From Ereboglobus sp. (lineage in GTDB: Bacteria > Verrucomicrobiota > Verrucomicrobiia > Opitutales > Opitutaceae): a stretch of 64,000 bases of DNA. Positions 42,237 through 50,746 of this stretch are shown piece by piece; the first letter of the stretch is position 1, and each line of letters opens with the position of its first letter. The notes beneath the pieces are model-generated. The model was not told the origin of the DNA and made no database searches. It saw nothing but the letters and a program-made list of their open reading frames with translations. The position numbers were made by a program, and so were the translations under genes. The stretch covers positions 1-64,000 of the forward strand of contig JARKRC010000005.1 of NCBI GenBank assembly GCA_029974595.1. Direction: 5' to 3'.

Positions 42237-42584
42237 ATGAACGCACCTTCCTCACAACAAAACACCGACAATGGTAAAATCGTCGCCATCGTCAGCTATC
42301 TTTGGATCGTCGGATGGATCATCGCCCTTGTCCTGCATCAGGGCAACAAAACCAAACTCGGCGCTTTTCATCTGCGCCAGGCGCTCGGCCTATGTATCGT
42401 TAGCCTTATCATCGGCATTTTCATCACAATTATTCCCTTCCTTGCCATTCTTTGGTCGATCCTCGGCATCTGCCTCTTTGTTTTCTGGATCCTTGGTTTG
42501 GTCAGCGCCATCCAAGGCGAGGAAAAACCTCTGCCGGTTATCGGCGCGAAAATTCAAAGCGTCCTTGGCAGTCTCTTGAACTGA
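42237..42584 (+). CDS. Small membrane protein, DUF4870/Tic20-like
   Basis: 115 residues, three to four membrane segments. The N-terminus (TDNGKIVAIVSYLWIVGWII) and HLRQALGLCIVSLIIGIFIT resemble DUF4870/Tic20-type small membrane proteins, which have no firm function. The start ATG is 15 bases after an A+T-rich region. A clear terminator follows 25 bases downstream, so it is probably monocistronic. Confidence 0.75.
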   Translation: MNAPSSQQNTDNGKIVAIVSYLWIVGWIIALVLHQGNKTKLGAFHLRQALGLCIVSLIIGIFITIIPFLAILWSILGICLFVFWILGLVSAIQGEEKPLPVIGAKIQSVLGSLLN

Positions 42585-42608
42585 CAGGCTCCCGCGAGTT
42601 TTCCTCCC

Positions 42609-42641
42609 AAAAAACCCGCTCGCAAAAGAGCGGGTTTTTTT
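42609..42641 (+). terminator. Intrinsic terminator after the small membrane protein
   Basis: A-run, CCCGCTC, loop GCAAAA, GAGCGGG, then seven T. A textbook rho-independent terminator, usable in both directions. Confidence 0.92.
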
Positions 42642-42752
42642 GCGCCCGGAATTCACCGGGTCTTGCTTTCCCGGGACTTCGCTGCCTTGACAATGAAAAC
42701 TTAACGAAACACACCCTCGGAGCATCTTCCCATTGCCCGGCTTCCTCCCAAA

Positions 42753-43928
42753 ATGCATCCCGTAAAAAAACATCTCCTGCTCGCGGCCATGACGGTTTTC
42801 ATGCCCGTTCTGCCCGCGCAACAACATCACGTCAAAGTCGGGGCCGAATGCGTGGATGAATACCTCCCGTTGTTGAAGGACAAACGGGTCGCGCTTCTGT
42901 CCAATCAGACCGGAATGGTCGGGCAGGAACATGTGGTCGATCTGCTGAAGCGTTCCGGAGTCAATGTGGTTTGCATTTTCTCGCCCGAGCACGGTTTCAG
43001 GGGAAGCGCCGACGCCGGGGAGCGCGTCGGCGATGCGGTCGATCCGAAAACCGGGATTCCCATAAAATCCCTGTATGATGGAAAGGACCGCAAGCCGTCC
43101 CGCGACACCATGCAGACGCTCGATATTGTAATTGTTGACATACAAGATGTCGGGCTCCGCTTTTATACTTATTATATAACAATGGTCCGCATGATGGACG
43201 CGTGCGCGGAGGCCGGCAAAAAAATGATTGTCTTCGACAGGCCCAACCCCAACGGGCATTATGTGGACGGCCCGGTTCTGGACATGAAATATAAATCGGG
43301 CGTCGGCTGGCTGCCCATTCCCGTGGTGCACGGAATGACCCTCGGTGAAATCGCCCGGATGACCAATGGCGAAAAATGGCTGCCTGAAAACCGCGAGTGC
43401 GACCTGACCGTGATCACGTGCAAAAACTACACGCACAAAACACTCTATCAATTGCCGGTCCCGCCCTCGCCCAATCTGCCGGACATGAAGTCGGTGTATC
43501 TGTATCCGTCGTTATGTTATTTCGAGGCCACGCCTGTGAGCCTGGGACGCGGCACGCCATTTCCATTCCAAGTGTATGGGCATCCCAACATGCCCGCCCG
43601 TTCATTCAGCTTCACGCCCCGGAGCGTGCCCGGCGCAAAAAATCCGCCGCAGCTCGACAGGCTTTGCCACGGCGTCGATTTGAGGAACCTGCCCGACAGC
43701 GTCATCTGGGAAAACGGCGTGGATCTCAGTTATTTTATCGATGCCTACAACAGCCTCAACATGGATGACCATTTTTTCAGCCCGATGTTTGAGAAACTGA
43801 TCGGCGTCGATTATGTGAGAAAAATGATAAAGGCCGGAAATTCCGCGCAAGAAATCAAGGCCCGCTGGAAAAAAGATGTGGAGAATTTCAAAGAAAAACG
43901 GGCGCCTTATTTATTATACACGGAATAA
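42753..43928 (+). CDS. namZ: DUF1343 protein, probable exo-beta-N-acetylmuramidase (NamZ, GH171)
   Basis: 391 residues with an N-terminal signal-like segment (HLLLAAMTVFMPVLPA). The DUF1343 core is clear: VALLSNQTGM near 50, FSPEHGFRG near 75, DIQDVGLRFYTYY near 130, FDRPNPNG near 160, then PVVHGMTLGEIA and a C-terminal domain with DLSYFIDAYN. The family was identified as NamZ, which releases MurNAc from the end of peptidoglycan fragments (GH171). So it may take part in cell wall turnover or in scavenging peptidoglycan from other bacteria. No other recycling gene is adjacent. Its own terminator was not seen. Confidence 0.85.
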   Translation: MHPVKKHLLLAAMTVFMPVLPAQQHHVKVGAECVDEYLPLLKDKRVALLSNQTGMVGQEHVVDLLKRSGVNVVCIFSPEHGFRGSADAGERVGDAVDPKTGIPIKSLYDGKDRKPSRDTMQTLDIVIVDIQDVGLRFYTYYITMVRMMDACAEAGKKMIVFDRPNPNGHYVDGPVLDMKYKSGVGWLPIPVVHGMTLGEIARMTNGEKWLPENRECDLTVITCKNYTHKTLYQLPVPPSPNLPDMKSVYLYPSLCYFEATPVSLGRGTPFPFQVYGHPNMPARSFSFTPRSVPGAKNPPQLDRLCHGVDLRNLPDSVIWENGVDLSYFIDAYNSLNMDDHFFSPMFEKLIGVDYVRKMIKAGNSAQEIKARWKKDVENFKEKRAPYLLYTE

Positions 43929-44270
43929 AAACAGGAATTGAGACAGGATGAACAGGATGCAAACAAGACATCCTGTATATCCCGTTTATCCCGTCCAAAA
44001 ACAGCTCCTCCGATCGTCCGTCAATTCGGGGCTGCCCCAGCCTGACCTTGCGTCAGGCCGCGCTTCCTCTGAACCACCAAACCAGACAAGCCCAAGGCAG
44101 GGAGGCCTCCCTACCTCCCTCGTAAACACTTCCGCGTGAGATCAGTTTCTAAAAAACTTCGCGTCTCTTCGCGCTCTTCGCTGTGAAACAGCCATTCAAA
44201 ATAGCGAGGAACCGATATTGTTTTTGCCGTCGCATAGATTGATCCCGATGCCGGTTTCCCGGAATGGCGC
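43929..44270. other. Gene-free stretch with ACAGGATG repeats
   Basis: 342 bases between two convergent genes. Two ACAGGATG words (43943-43950, 43952-43959) are mirrored by CATCCTGT (43969-43976) and followed by TATCCCGTTTATCCCGTC-type words, so a hairpin built from short repeated words is again present. CTCTTCGCGCTCTTCGC near 44163 is another short direct repeat. No gene is supported. Confidence 0.6.
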
Positions 44271-46697
44271 TCAATCATCGCGGCGGAAGAGCGTCGTCAC
44301 CCATGCGCGCGTGCGGCGGGCCCGCGCCTCGGCGGACGCGAGTGCCTGCGAAAACCGCTCCTTCAGGCACAAACGCGCGAGCGCCCGATCAAAGAAGCGG
44401 GTCTCCATGTCCGCAGCGCTGGAACGCAGATAGAAGCTCAGGAGTCCGTCGCAGAACTCCCGCAGTCCACGCGTCGCCGGCGTGCGAAGCCTGCCCATCT
44501 GCCCACTGGCGCGGTGAAGCAGCCTTTGCACACCTCTCATGAGGGTATGAAGCTCGGTGCGCAGCTTTGCCGCGTCCTTGGGTTCCGCCGTCTGCAACGG
44601 CCCGATGAGCCGACGACGGATCAGGCGTTGCAAATCGGCGACAAACGCCTGCTCGATGGTCCTCTCGCGGTCGCCTCCATCGGCGGACGCGGGGGCCGGC
44701 ACCCACAGGACATCGACGAGCAGCCGCCGCTCGCCGCAGGGCACGCAAAGCTGCCGGTTCACTAGCCTTTCGAGCGGGTCGGGCGCCTGTTCGCGCAAGA
44801 CATTGCCGAGTGAGCGCAGCGGCTGGGCCAACGACAGGGGGAAGCGCGAGAACCGGTAGTTCGCCCGCGCGCCCGGGACCTTGCGATAAGCAACCATGTT
44901 GATCCGCAAAGCGGTGTCCGCGGAAAACGCCGCGCGTGCTTCTTCGAAAATGTCGAGGGGCATGGACGGCAGCCCGAGAAGCCGGTTGCCCAGCGTCCGG
45001 CAGGGCCAGCCGCCAGCGGCAAGGATCCGGACCACGACGTCGGCGCAATTGAAGGTGCTCCGGTTCCAGCGCAGCAACCCGCGGCGGTAGTGTTCCTCGA
45101 TCTCGAGCACGGCGTCGCGCATCGCTTTCATCTTCGCCGGAGGCACCGCCGCCACCCGCAGGCCGAGCGTCTCGCGGCCGTAGGCCATGCCGTAGGTGTT
45201 GGTGTGGACTTGGGAAAGGGACGGCCGGTCGATGCCGTAAAGGTAGTCAGCGAGGTGGATGTGCTGGAGGAATTTCGGATCCCGGTCCGGCTCGGCGATG
45301 TGGTTGGCGCTGTAAACCGTCGGCCCGATGCGGATCGCGATGTGGCCGAATGGATTCTTCCGGACGATGCGCTGGGGCGATTGCGCCGTCGAATAAGAGA
45401 GCAATAACTCGATGTCGGCCGGCGCCTCGTGATCAAGCCGGGCGAGCACCTCGCCGGCATCGGCCACCGGGGCTCCGTTTTCGGCGCCAAAGTCGTCAGG
45501 CAGGCCGGTCGGCGCGAACCGGTCATCCAAGGCGAAACCGACGATCTCCGAGGTTCTCAGATTCCGCCGGTAAGCCCGCTGCGCCGCCATCATGGCGGCA
45601 ATCGCCGCCCTGTCGTTCAGGAGCCGGCGTGCGATCCCGCCCACCGCTTGCGGGCTGGGCGCCAGCATGGCGAGGCCGGTTCGGCAGAACATCGCCGCGT
45701 TTTCGCGTTCATGGCCGCCGACCACATCGAGCAGCACGGTCGGCGTGCCAAGGGCGAACGCTTCGGAGGGCGTCAGCCCGCCGGGCTTGGTGATCAGGAG
45801 ATCGGCCGCGCCCATCAGTTTCATCAATTCGCTGTGGGGAACCAGTCCGAGCGCCCTCAGCGTCACGCGCGGCGGCAAGGCACCGGCAAGAGCGGAAAGT
45901 TGTGACTGCCGCGCCGCGTTGGTGCCGCAAACCACCAGGATTTGCAGGGGCGCTGTTCCGGCCGCGACAAGGCTTCTGATCATCACCGAGTGATCACCGA
46001 CCCCCTCCCGGCCTGTGGTGATCAGAACGGTTTCAACCTCGGGCAACAGGCCGTGGTCAGCGAACCGGCGGCGAAGCTTCTGCCGGTTCGCGTTCGGAAC
46101 ATCGACCGGCATGCCCGAAGTGATCACCTTGTCCGGCGGCACGCCGGCGTCCACCCAATGCGCTTCGAGGTCGGCGTGGGCGAGGAAGGTCCGGTCGATC
46201 CGCTTGGAAATGCGCGGGAAATATCCCCCGAAAAAGTCTGTGTGCAGCCAGCCGGTTCGGGTTTTCGTCAGGAGCCCGCGCTCGCGCAGCGTGCCCATGA
46301 GCTGGGCCGCACCGTAATGCGTGGCCAGAATCGCGTCAGGGGCCTCTCGTCGCAGGTAGGCGGTCACGCGCTCCTCGGAATAGTTGCAGGGCAAACTGGC
46401 CAGCGAGACGACACGGCTGCCGCGATGCTGAAAAGAGTTGAACAAGGCATCGAAGCTGTTGGGGAGATTGGTCGCCACAAACCAGTAAAGACGTTCGTCG
46501 AGCGCGCGCCAGGCCGCGTTCATGAATGTCCGGATATCCTTGAGGATCACCACGGCGTCGGGCGAGCGGCGGAGTATTTCCTTGCGGATCGTCCGGGCGG
46601 CGCTGACGTGGCCGTTGCCGATCGACGAATAGAAAATGATGATCTTTTTTTTCCGCGGCCGAGCCGCGCTTTGCAGGTCCGTTGTCGTCTCGTCCAT
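44271..46697 (-). CDS. MurG/MGDG-synthase-like glycosyltransferase fused to a papain-like domain
   Basis: 808 residues. Residues about 17-390 are a GT28-type glycosyltransferase of the MGDG-synthase kind: IIIFYSSIGNGHVSAARTI, TGWLHTDFFGGYF, GMPVDV, ITTGREGVGDHS, DLLITKPGGLTPSEAFALGT and VVGGHERENA. After a linker, residues about 425-600 look like a papain-like (NlpC/P60-superclass, DUF4105-like) domain, with His near 452 in FGHIAIRIG and Cys near 551 in STFNCADVV as candidate catalytic residues. The last 200 residues are Arg-rich and helical without known motif. No signal peptide is seen. The first domain probably makes glycolipids at the membrane; the role of the second is unknown. The fusion is unusual. 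Confidence 0.75.
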   Translation of the reverse strand: MDETTTDLQSAARPRKKKIIIFYSSIGNGHVSAARTIRKEILRRSPDAVVILKDIRTFMNAAWRALDERLYWFVATNLPNSFDALFNSFQHRGSRVVSLASLPCNYSEERVTAYLRREAPDAILATHYGAAQLMGTLRERGLLTKTRTGWLHTDFFGGYFPRISKRIDRTFLAHADLEAHWVDAGVPPDKVITSGMPVDVPNANRQKLRRRFADHGLLPEVETVLITTGREGVGDHSVMIRSLVAAGTAPLQILVVCGTNAARQSQLSALAGALPPRVTLRALGLVPHSELMKLMGAADLLITKPGGLTPSEAFALGTPTVLLDVVGGHERENAAMFCRTGLAMLAPSPQAVGGIARRLLNDRAAIAAMMAAQRAYRRNLRTSEIVGFALDDRFAPTGLPDDFGAENGAPVADAGEVLARLDHEAPADIELLLSYSTAQSPQRIVRKNPFGHIAIRIGPTVYSANHIAEPDRDPKFLQHIHLADYLYGIDRPSLSQVHTNTYGMAYGRETLGLRVAAVPPAKMKAMRDAVLEIEEHYRRGLLRWNRSTFNCADVVVRILAAGGWPCRTLGNRLLGLPSMPLDIFEEARAAFSADTALRINMVAYRKVPGARANYRFSRFPLSLAQPLRSLGNVLREQAPDPLERLVNRQLCVPCGERRLLVDVLWVPAPASADGGDRERTIEQAFVADLQRLIRRRLIGPLQTAEPKDAAKLRTELHTLMRGVQRLLHRASGQMGRLRTPATRGLREFCDGLLSFYLRSSAADMETRFFDRALARLCLKERFSQALASAEARARRTRAWVTTLFRRDD

Positions 46698-46995
46698 AGC
46701 CGCTCCATTCGTTCAGGCGATCATATCCGGAGACGCGTCTGCTCGAAAAGCCCCGCCATTGTCCATCGCCGCATGGCGCTCGGCGGCAAAGAGGCGGGAA
46801 GCAACAGCGAGCATGGTTGGCGCGTGCGGGTGGTTGGCATGGGGGTTTCCCTGATTAGATAACCAAACGTTCGTTAAGGCCATTTCGTTTCCCACTTCCG
46901 GAAAGTCAAGCCAGGATCTCCCGGCGCTGCGGGGGCGGGAGGCGCCTTGATCGTTGAATCCCCATGCCCAGTCTTCCATGCTTCAGCCTTTTCCC
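46698..46995. other. Divergent gap before the fusion gene and the broken gluQ
   Basis: 298 bases. TAACCAAACGTTCGTTA at 46859-46875 is an imperfect palindrome (12 of 17 positions) that could be a TetR-type operator. Nothing else is supported. Confidence 0.3.
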
Positions 46996-47250
46996 ATGGG
47001 TACCACCTACATCGGCCGCCTCGCGCCTTCGCCCACGGGATTGCTCCATCTCGGACACGCGCGGACCTTCTGGATCGCGCGCCGAACGCGCGCGCGCGGA
47101 GGGTGGAACGTTGCTGCTGCGCAACGACGATCTCGACCGCCCCCGCTGCCGCCCCGAATTTGTCGCCGCGATGCTGGAGGACATTGACTGGCTCGGACTG
47201 GCCTGGATTCCGCCGCTCATTGCCGCCTCCGCGCCCCCGGCCAGGGACAC
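46996..47250 (+). pseudogene. gluQ: Truncated and frameshifted glutamyl-Q tRNA(Asp) synthetase
   Basis: The reading from ATG 46996 gives YIGRLAPSPTGLLHLGHART with the HIGH-type motif of class I GlxRS. After a CG-dinucleotide run at about 47088-47099 the frame changes by one, and continues as GGTLLLRNDDLDRPRCRPEF then VAAMLEDIDWLGLAW. Similarity is lost near 47240, where A+T-rich unrelated sequence begins, so three quarters of the protein is missing. GluQ attaches Glu to queuosine in tRNA-Asp. Both the frame change and the truncation point to an inactive remnant, unless the frame change is an assembly error. Confidence 0.82.
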
Positions 47251-47593
47251 AAACATAAAGAAAGCAAATTATATAATCATTATTTCCTCTATAAAAAACT
47301 ATCTATTGGCAAGCCCACTCAGAGAGATCCGAGATATATTGCTTTTTTCATTTTTCATCGGGAGTCATCGCGGGTGCGAGCCATGTTTTTGCGGCGCGCG
47401 GCTTCAAGGTTGATGGTTTGAAGTGGCGGGGATGGGGACGGGCGGTATGGTGAATAGCAGGATGGACGCATTTGCTTGAGTTTGAAAATCTTGAATTCCT
47501 GTTCCCAAGCCTGCATTTGGCGTGTGTCTTTGCATCCGGTGGTCTTTCCTTGTGAAGGGCGGGAAAAAGGGCAGGAATCCACGCCAGTTTCCC
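47251..47593. other. Gene-free stretch, A+T-rich first half
   Basis: 343 bases. From 47253 to 47360 the sequence is much richer in A+T than its surroundings, which may mark the border where the gluQ gene was cut or hold the promoter for the following hydrolase. No repeat or element end was found. Confidence 0.4.
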
Positions 47594-50431
47594 ATGAGGT
47601 CTATTTTTCTCCCGACGTTTTTTGTTGTGCGAGTGTTTGTTTTGACGGTTGTGCTTGCGGCTGGCGCGCTGGCGGGCGATTTGCGTCCGTTGCCCTATGA
47701 GGGTGAAGGGCGCGAGGGGTGGTTTGCCGATCCGCTGGTGTGGCAGTTCGGTGAGGGCGGGATGGCGTGTCCGAATCCGAACGGGCGCGGGCTTGCCGTT
47801 TATAGGGCCGCGCCGCTGGCGGAGGTCGTGCATGTCGAGGCGGTTTTCACGCCTCGCGAGGCGGAGGCGGCGGACGGGTGGTGCATTGCCGGCGTCGCGC
47901 TTCTGGAGGACGAGCGGAATTACTGGCATCTGGCCCTCGTGCAAACGCCGGAATCCGCGGGCCGCCGTCCCGTGGTGGAGCTGTGCGAAATGCGCGACGG
48001 GAACTGGCTCGCGCAGAAAAACCTGAAGGTCGAGTTTGAGGAATGGGGCGGGCGAAAGTGGCGGTTTGGCAGTCCATGCCGGCTCGTGCTCAGCATGGAT
48101 CGCGCGGGGGTGACGGGCTCCATTTTTGCGGAGGATGGCGGCCTGATTTTGCGCAAGCGGTATGTGTTTTCGGCTGAGGCGGTCACGCGGGCGCGCCCGG
48201 CATTGCATATCGGAAAAATCACCGGCGAATATCGCGACGTGCGAGCGGCGTGGTCCTCACCCGTGGAGGAGCGGAGGGCGGAAATCGCGCCGTATGATGC
48301 GCCGGCGGCCACGCCGGAGATTCGCGACGCGGCGACCGGGTTTTTCCGCGTGACGCAAAAACCGGACGGACGCTGGTGGGCGATCGACCCGCTCGGGCGC
48401 GGTGTCGTTTTGCTGGGAGTCGATCATGTGTCGTTCAACGGGCATTGGTGCGAGGCGCTCGGCTACGCGCCGCACGGCAGGAAAAACGAAAAGAAATATC
48501 CCGATCGCGCCGCGTGGGAGGCGGAGACGCTGGGCCGTTTGAAACAGTGGGGATTTAATATGCTCGGAGCCGGTTGCGATCCGAAGCTCCGGCATCGCGG
48601 GCTGATTCATTGCGAGTTTCTCGGGATCGGCGACCGATTCGCGCTGATGGGCGACGCGTATGACATCACGCCGAACGAGCACCGGCCCTGCTCGGCGTTT
48701 CCCAATGTGTTTCATCCCGACTTCGAGACTTACGCGCGCCATGTCGCGCGCGCGAAATGCGAGCCCTCGCGCGACGATCCGTGGCTTTTCGGCTATTTCA
48801 TCGACAACGAACTGGCGTGGTGGGGCCGCGAATGGGGAAGCGACGCGGGGCTGTTCGACGCGGTGATGAAAAAGGGCGCGGCGCACATGGCGAAGGTCGC
48901 GCTGGCGGATTTTCTCACGGCGCGCTTCGGCAGCGTGGCGGCGCTCAACAAAACCTTCGGCCTCGGGCTGGCGCGTTTCGCGGATGTGCTCGCGCTCAAT
49001 GCGCTCCCGCACGCCACGGCGGAGCAGCGCGAGGTGAAGCGCGCGTTTCTGGCGTTCGTGGCGGAAAAATATTTCACGATCACCTCGCGCGCGATTCGCG
49101 AGGCCGACCCCAATCATCTGGTGCTGGGCGCGCGTTTCGCCGGAACCGACGGCACGCCGCCGGTCGTGTGGGAGGTGTCGGGCAGGCACTGCGACGTGGC
49201 GACGTTTAATTTTTATCCGATGGCGGATTTGGACGAGGGGCGCGTGTATTCGAGTTTCGGAAAAACGGGCGAACCCGTCGGCGCGCATTTCGCGACCTTC
49301 CACGATTACACAAAACGTCCGATGCTCATCACGGAGTGGTCGTTTCCCGCGCTCGACGCGGGCCTGCCGAGCGTGCACGGGGCGGGGCAGCGTTTTCGCA
49401 CGCAGGCGGAGCGCGCACAGGCGTCGGGGCTGTTTGCGCGGGCCATGCTGCGCATGCCGTTTCTGCTGGGCTACGATTATTTCATGTGGGTTGACGAGCC
49501 CGCGCTGGGCATCAGCAAGGCGTTTCCCGAGGACTCCAACTACGGGCTCATCAACGAGGCCGGCAAACCCTACGCCTTGCTTACGGAGATGTTTGCGGAA
49601 CTGCATCGCAACGCGGGCGCGCTGCGCTTCGAGCCGGAGCCGCCGCCGCGCAAAAATGCCGCAAGCCCCGTGCCCGCGTCCTCGCCCGCGCTGGAAGCGA
49701 TCCTCGCGGCCAGTCTGAAGCCGGGGCGCGCCTCCGAAACGCCGCGCGATTTTCCGAAACTCGACGGCTACGGCACGGGCAATCGCAGGATGGTGGAACG
49801 CGTGACGCTCGCCGACGACGGACAGGGCATCGGCAGCTATAACGCGATGCTTTGGACCATCGACACGGACGGGCGCAATCGCTGGACGGAAACAAGCCGG
49901 ACGTTGCGCTCCGACAGCCGCGTGTCGCACGACGGCGCGCTCGCCACGCTGACGCTTACCGGCGCAGGCAAGGCGGACGGATGCGAGTTCGAGGTGACGC
50001 ACCGCCTGTATCAACCCGCGGAACGCGAATGGTTTATCGCCGAGGCCGTGAGCGTGAGGAACACCGGGAAAACACCGCTACGGTTGAAGGGCATATATTT
50101 TATCTTGCGCAGCGATTTCAAGGAGACGCTTCCGAATCGTCCGCCGAACATCTGGAAGGAGCTGCCGTCGGGTTGCTGGCTGGACACGGCGCGAGGCCTG
50201 CATTTGGGCGCGGTCGCGCCGTGGAAGAGCCGGGTGCGGATTCACTATTGGCTGGATGCAGCGGGCGGACAGCATCCCGACGCGCGTCTGGAATTGCCGG
50301 AACCGGTGGACATCGCGCCCGGCGAGACATTCACCCCGGAGGAGCCCGCGTATGTGTTTTGCCTCGCGGGACGCGGCGGCGTGGAAGCGTGGCAGCGAAA
50401 GGTCGATGAAATCAGGCGGCTGCTGGAGTAG
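47594..50431 (+). CDS. Large secreted glycoside hydrolase of clan GH-A, GH50 agarase-like
   Basis: 945 residues from ATG 47594, which begins a signal peptide (FFVVRVFVLTVVLAAGALA). A beta-sandwich module lies at about 25-240. The TIM barrel at about 245-690 resembles GH50 beta-agarases and related GH-A enzymes: FFRVTQKPDGRWWAIDPLGR, VVLLGVDHVSFNG, LKQWGFNMLGAG, the acid/base Glu in FIDNELAWWG and the nucleophile Glu in LITEWSF. A C-terminal sandwich domain of about 230 residues follows. The substrate is unknown; galactans or other beta-linked polysaccharides fit the family. No transporter or regulator is adjacent, and it appears to be a single-gene unit. Confidence 0.78.
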   Translation: MRSIFLPTFFVVRVFVLTVVLAAGALAGDLRPLPYEGEGREGWFADPLVWQFGEGGMACPNPNGRGLAVYRAAPLAEVVHVEAVFTPREAEAADGWCIAGVALLEDERNYWHLALVQTPESAGRRPVVELCEMRDGNWLAQKNLKVEFEEWGGRKWRFGSPCRLVLSMDRAGVTGSIFAEDGGLILRKRYVFSAEAVTRARPALHIGKITGEYRDVRAAWSSPVEERRAEIAPYDAPAATPEIRDAATGFFRVTQKPDGRWWAIDPLGRGVVLLGVDHVSFNGHWCEALGYAPHGRKNEKKYPDRAAWEAETLGRLKQWGFNMLGAGCDPKLRHRGLIHCEFLGIGDRFALMGDAYDITPNEHRPCSAFPNVFHPDFETYARHVARAKCEPSRDDPWLFGYFIDNELAWWGREWGSDAGLFDAVMKKGAAHMAKVALADFLTARFGSVAALNKTFGLGLARFADVLALNALPHATAEQREVKRAFLAFVAEKYFTITSRAIREADPNHLVLGARFAGTDGTPPVVWEVSGRHCDVATFNFYPMADLDEGRVYSSFGKTGEPVGAHFATFHDYTKRPMLITEWSFPALDAGLPSVHGAGQRFRTQAERAQASGLFARAMLRMPFLLGYDYFMWVDEPALGISKAFPEDSNYGLINEAGKPYALLTEMFAELHRNAGALRFEPEPPPRKNAASPVPASSPALEAILAASLKPGRASETPRDFPKLDGYGTGNRRMVERVTLADDGQGIGSYNAMLWTIDTDGRNRWTETSRTLRSDSRVSHDGALATLTLTGAGKADGCEFEVTHRLYQPAEREWFIAEAVSVRNTGKTPLRLKGIYFILRSDFKETLPNRPPNIWKELPSGCWLDTARGLHLGAVAPWKSRVRIHYWLDAAGGQHPDARLELPEPVDIAPGETFTPEEPAYVFCLAGRGGVEAWQRKVDEIRRLLE

Positions 50432-50445
50432 GGGCAGGTCGCCTG

Positions 50446-50476
50446 TGTTTTATAAATCACGGAAACACGGAAAACG
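50446..50476 (-). repeat. Dispersed 31-base repeat, copy 3 (inverted)
   Basis: TGTTTTATAAATCACGGAA then ACACGGAAAACG is the reverse complement of the copies at 2816 and 3127 with two or three changes. It begins 14 bases after the hydrolase stop, again just downstream of a gene end. Confidence 0.88.
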
Positions 50477-50534
50477 AAGGAAAGCAGAATATAGAAGATG
50501 GAAGTCGGAGAGGGGACGTGAGCGGATCGGGTGG

Positions 50535-50553
50535 CACGGGCGACTCGCCCGTG
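50535..50553. repeat. Perfect 19-base palindrome
   Basis: CACGGGCGA and TCGCCCGTG flank a single C. No T-run follows. Confidence 0.75.
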
Positions 50554-50746
50554 TGTCTGGGTAAATTTTTAACCGCGAATGAACGCGAATAATCGCGAAT
50601 GAAACAACCTGACTCCGCAAACCAAGTGGGAAAGAAATATGCCCAGGCCGGCATGGTTGCAGGCTCGGAGGGAAGGCATCTGGCTCATGTGCCGAAGCCA
50701 TGCATTCGACTGAAAACAAATCACATCATCCTTTTTTGTTCCTGCC

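Larger units (their letters stand above)
50432..50746. other. Gene-free stretch upstream of the aldolase operon
   Basis: 315 bases holding the third copy of the dispersed repeat, a perfect palindrome at 50535-50553, and three GCGAAT words near 50574-50600. The promoter of the aldolase operon should be in the last 100 bases; no clear boxes were found. Confidence 0.6.

Noticed and set aside
42390-43451. Minus-strand frame of 353 codons over the small membrane protein and namZ
   Set aside because: It crosses a strong terminator and is antisense to two supported genes.
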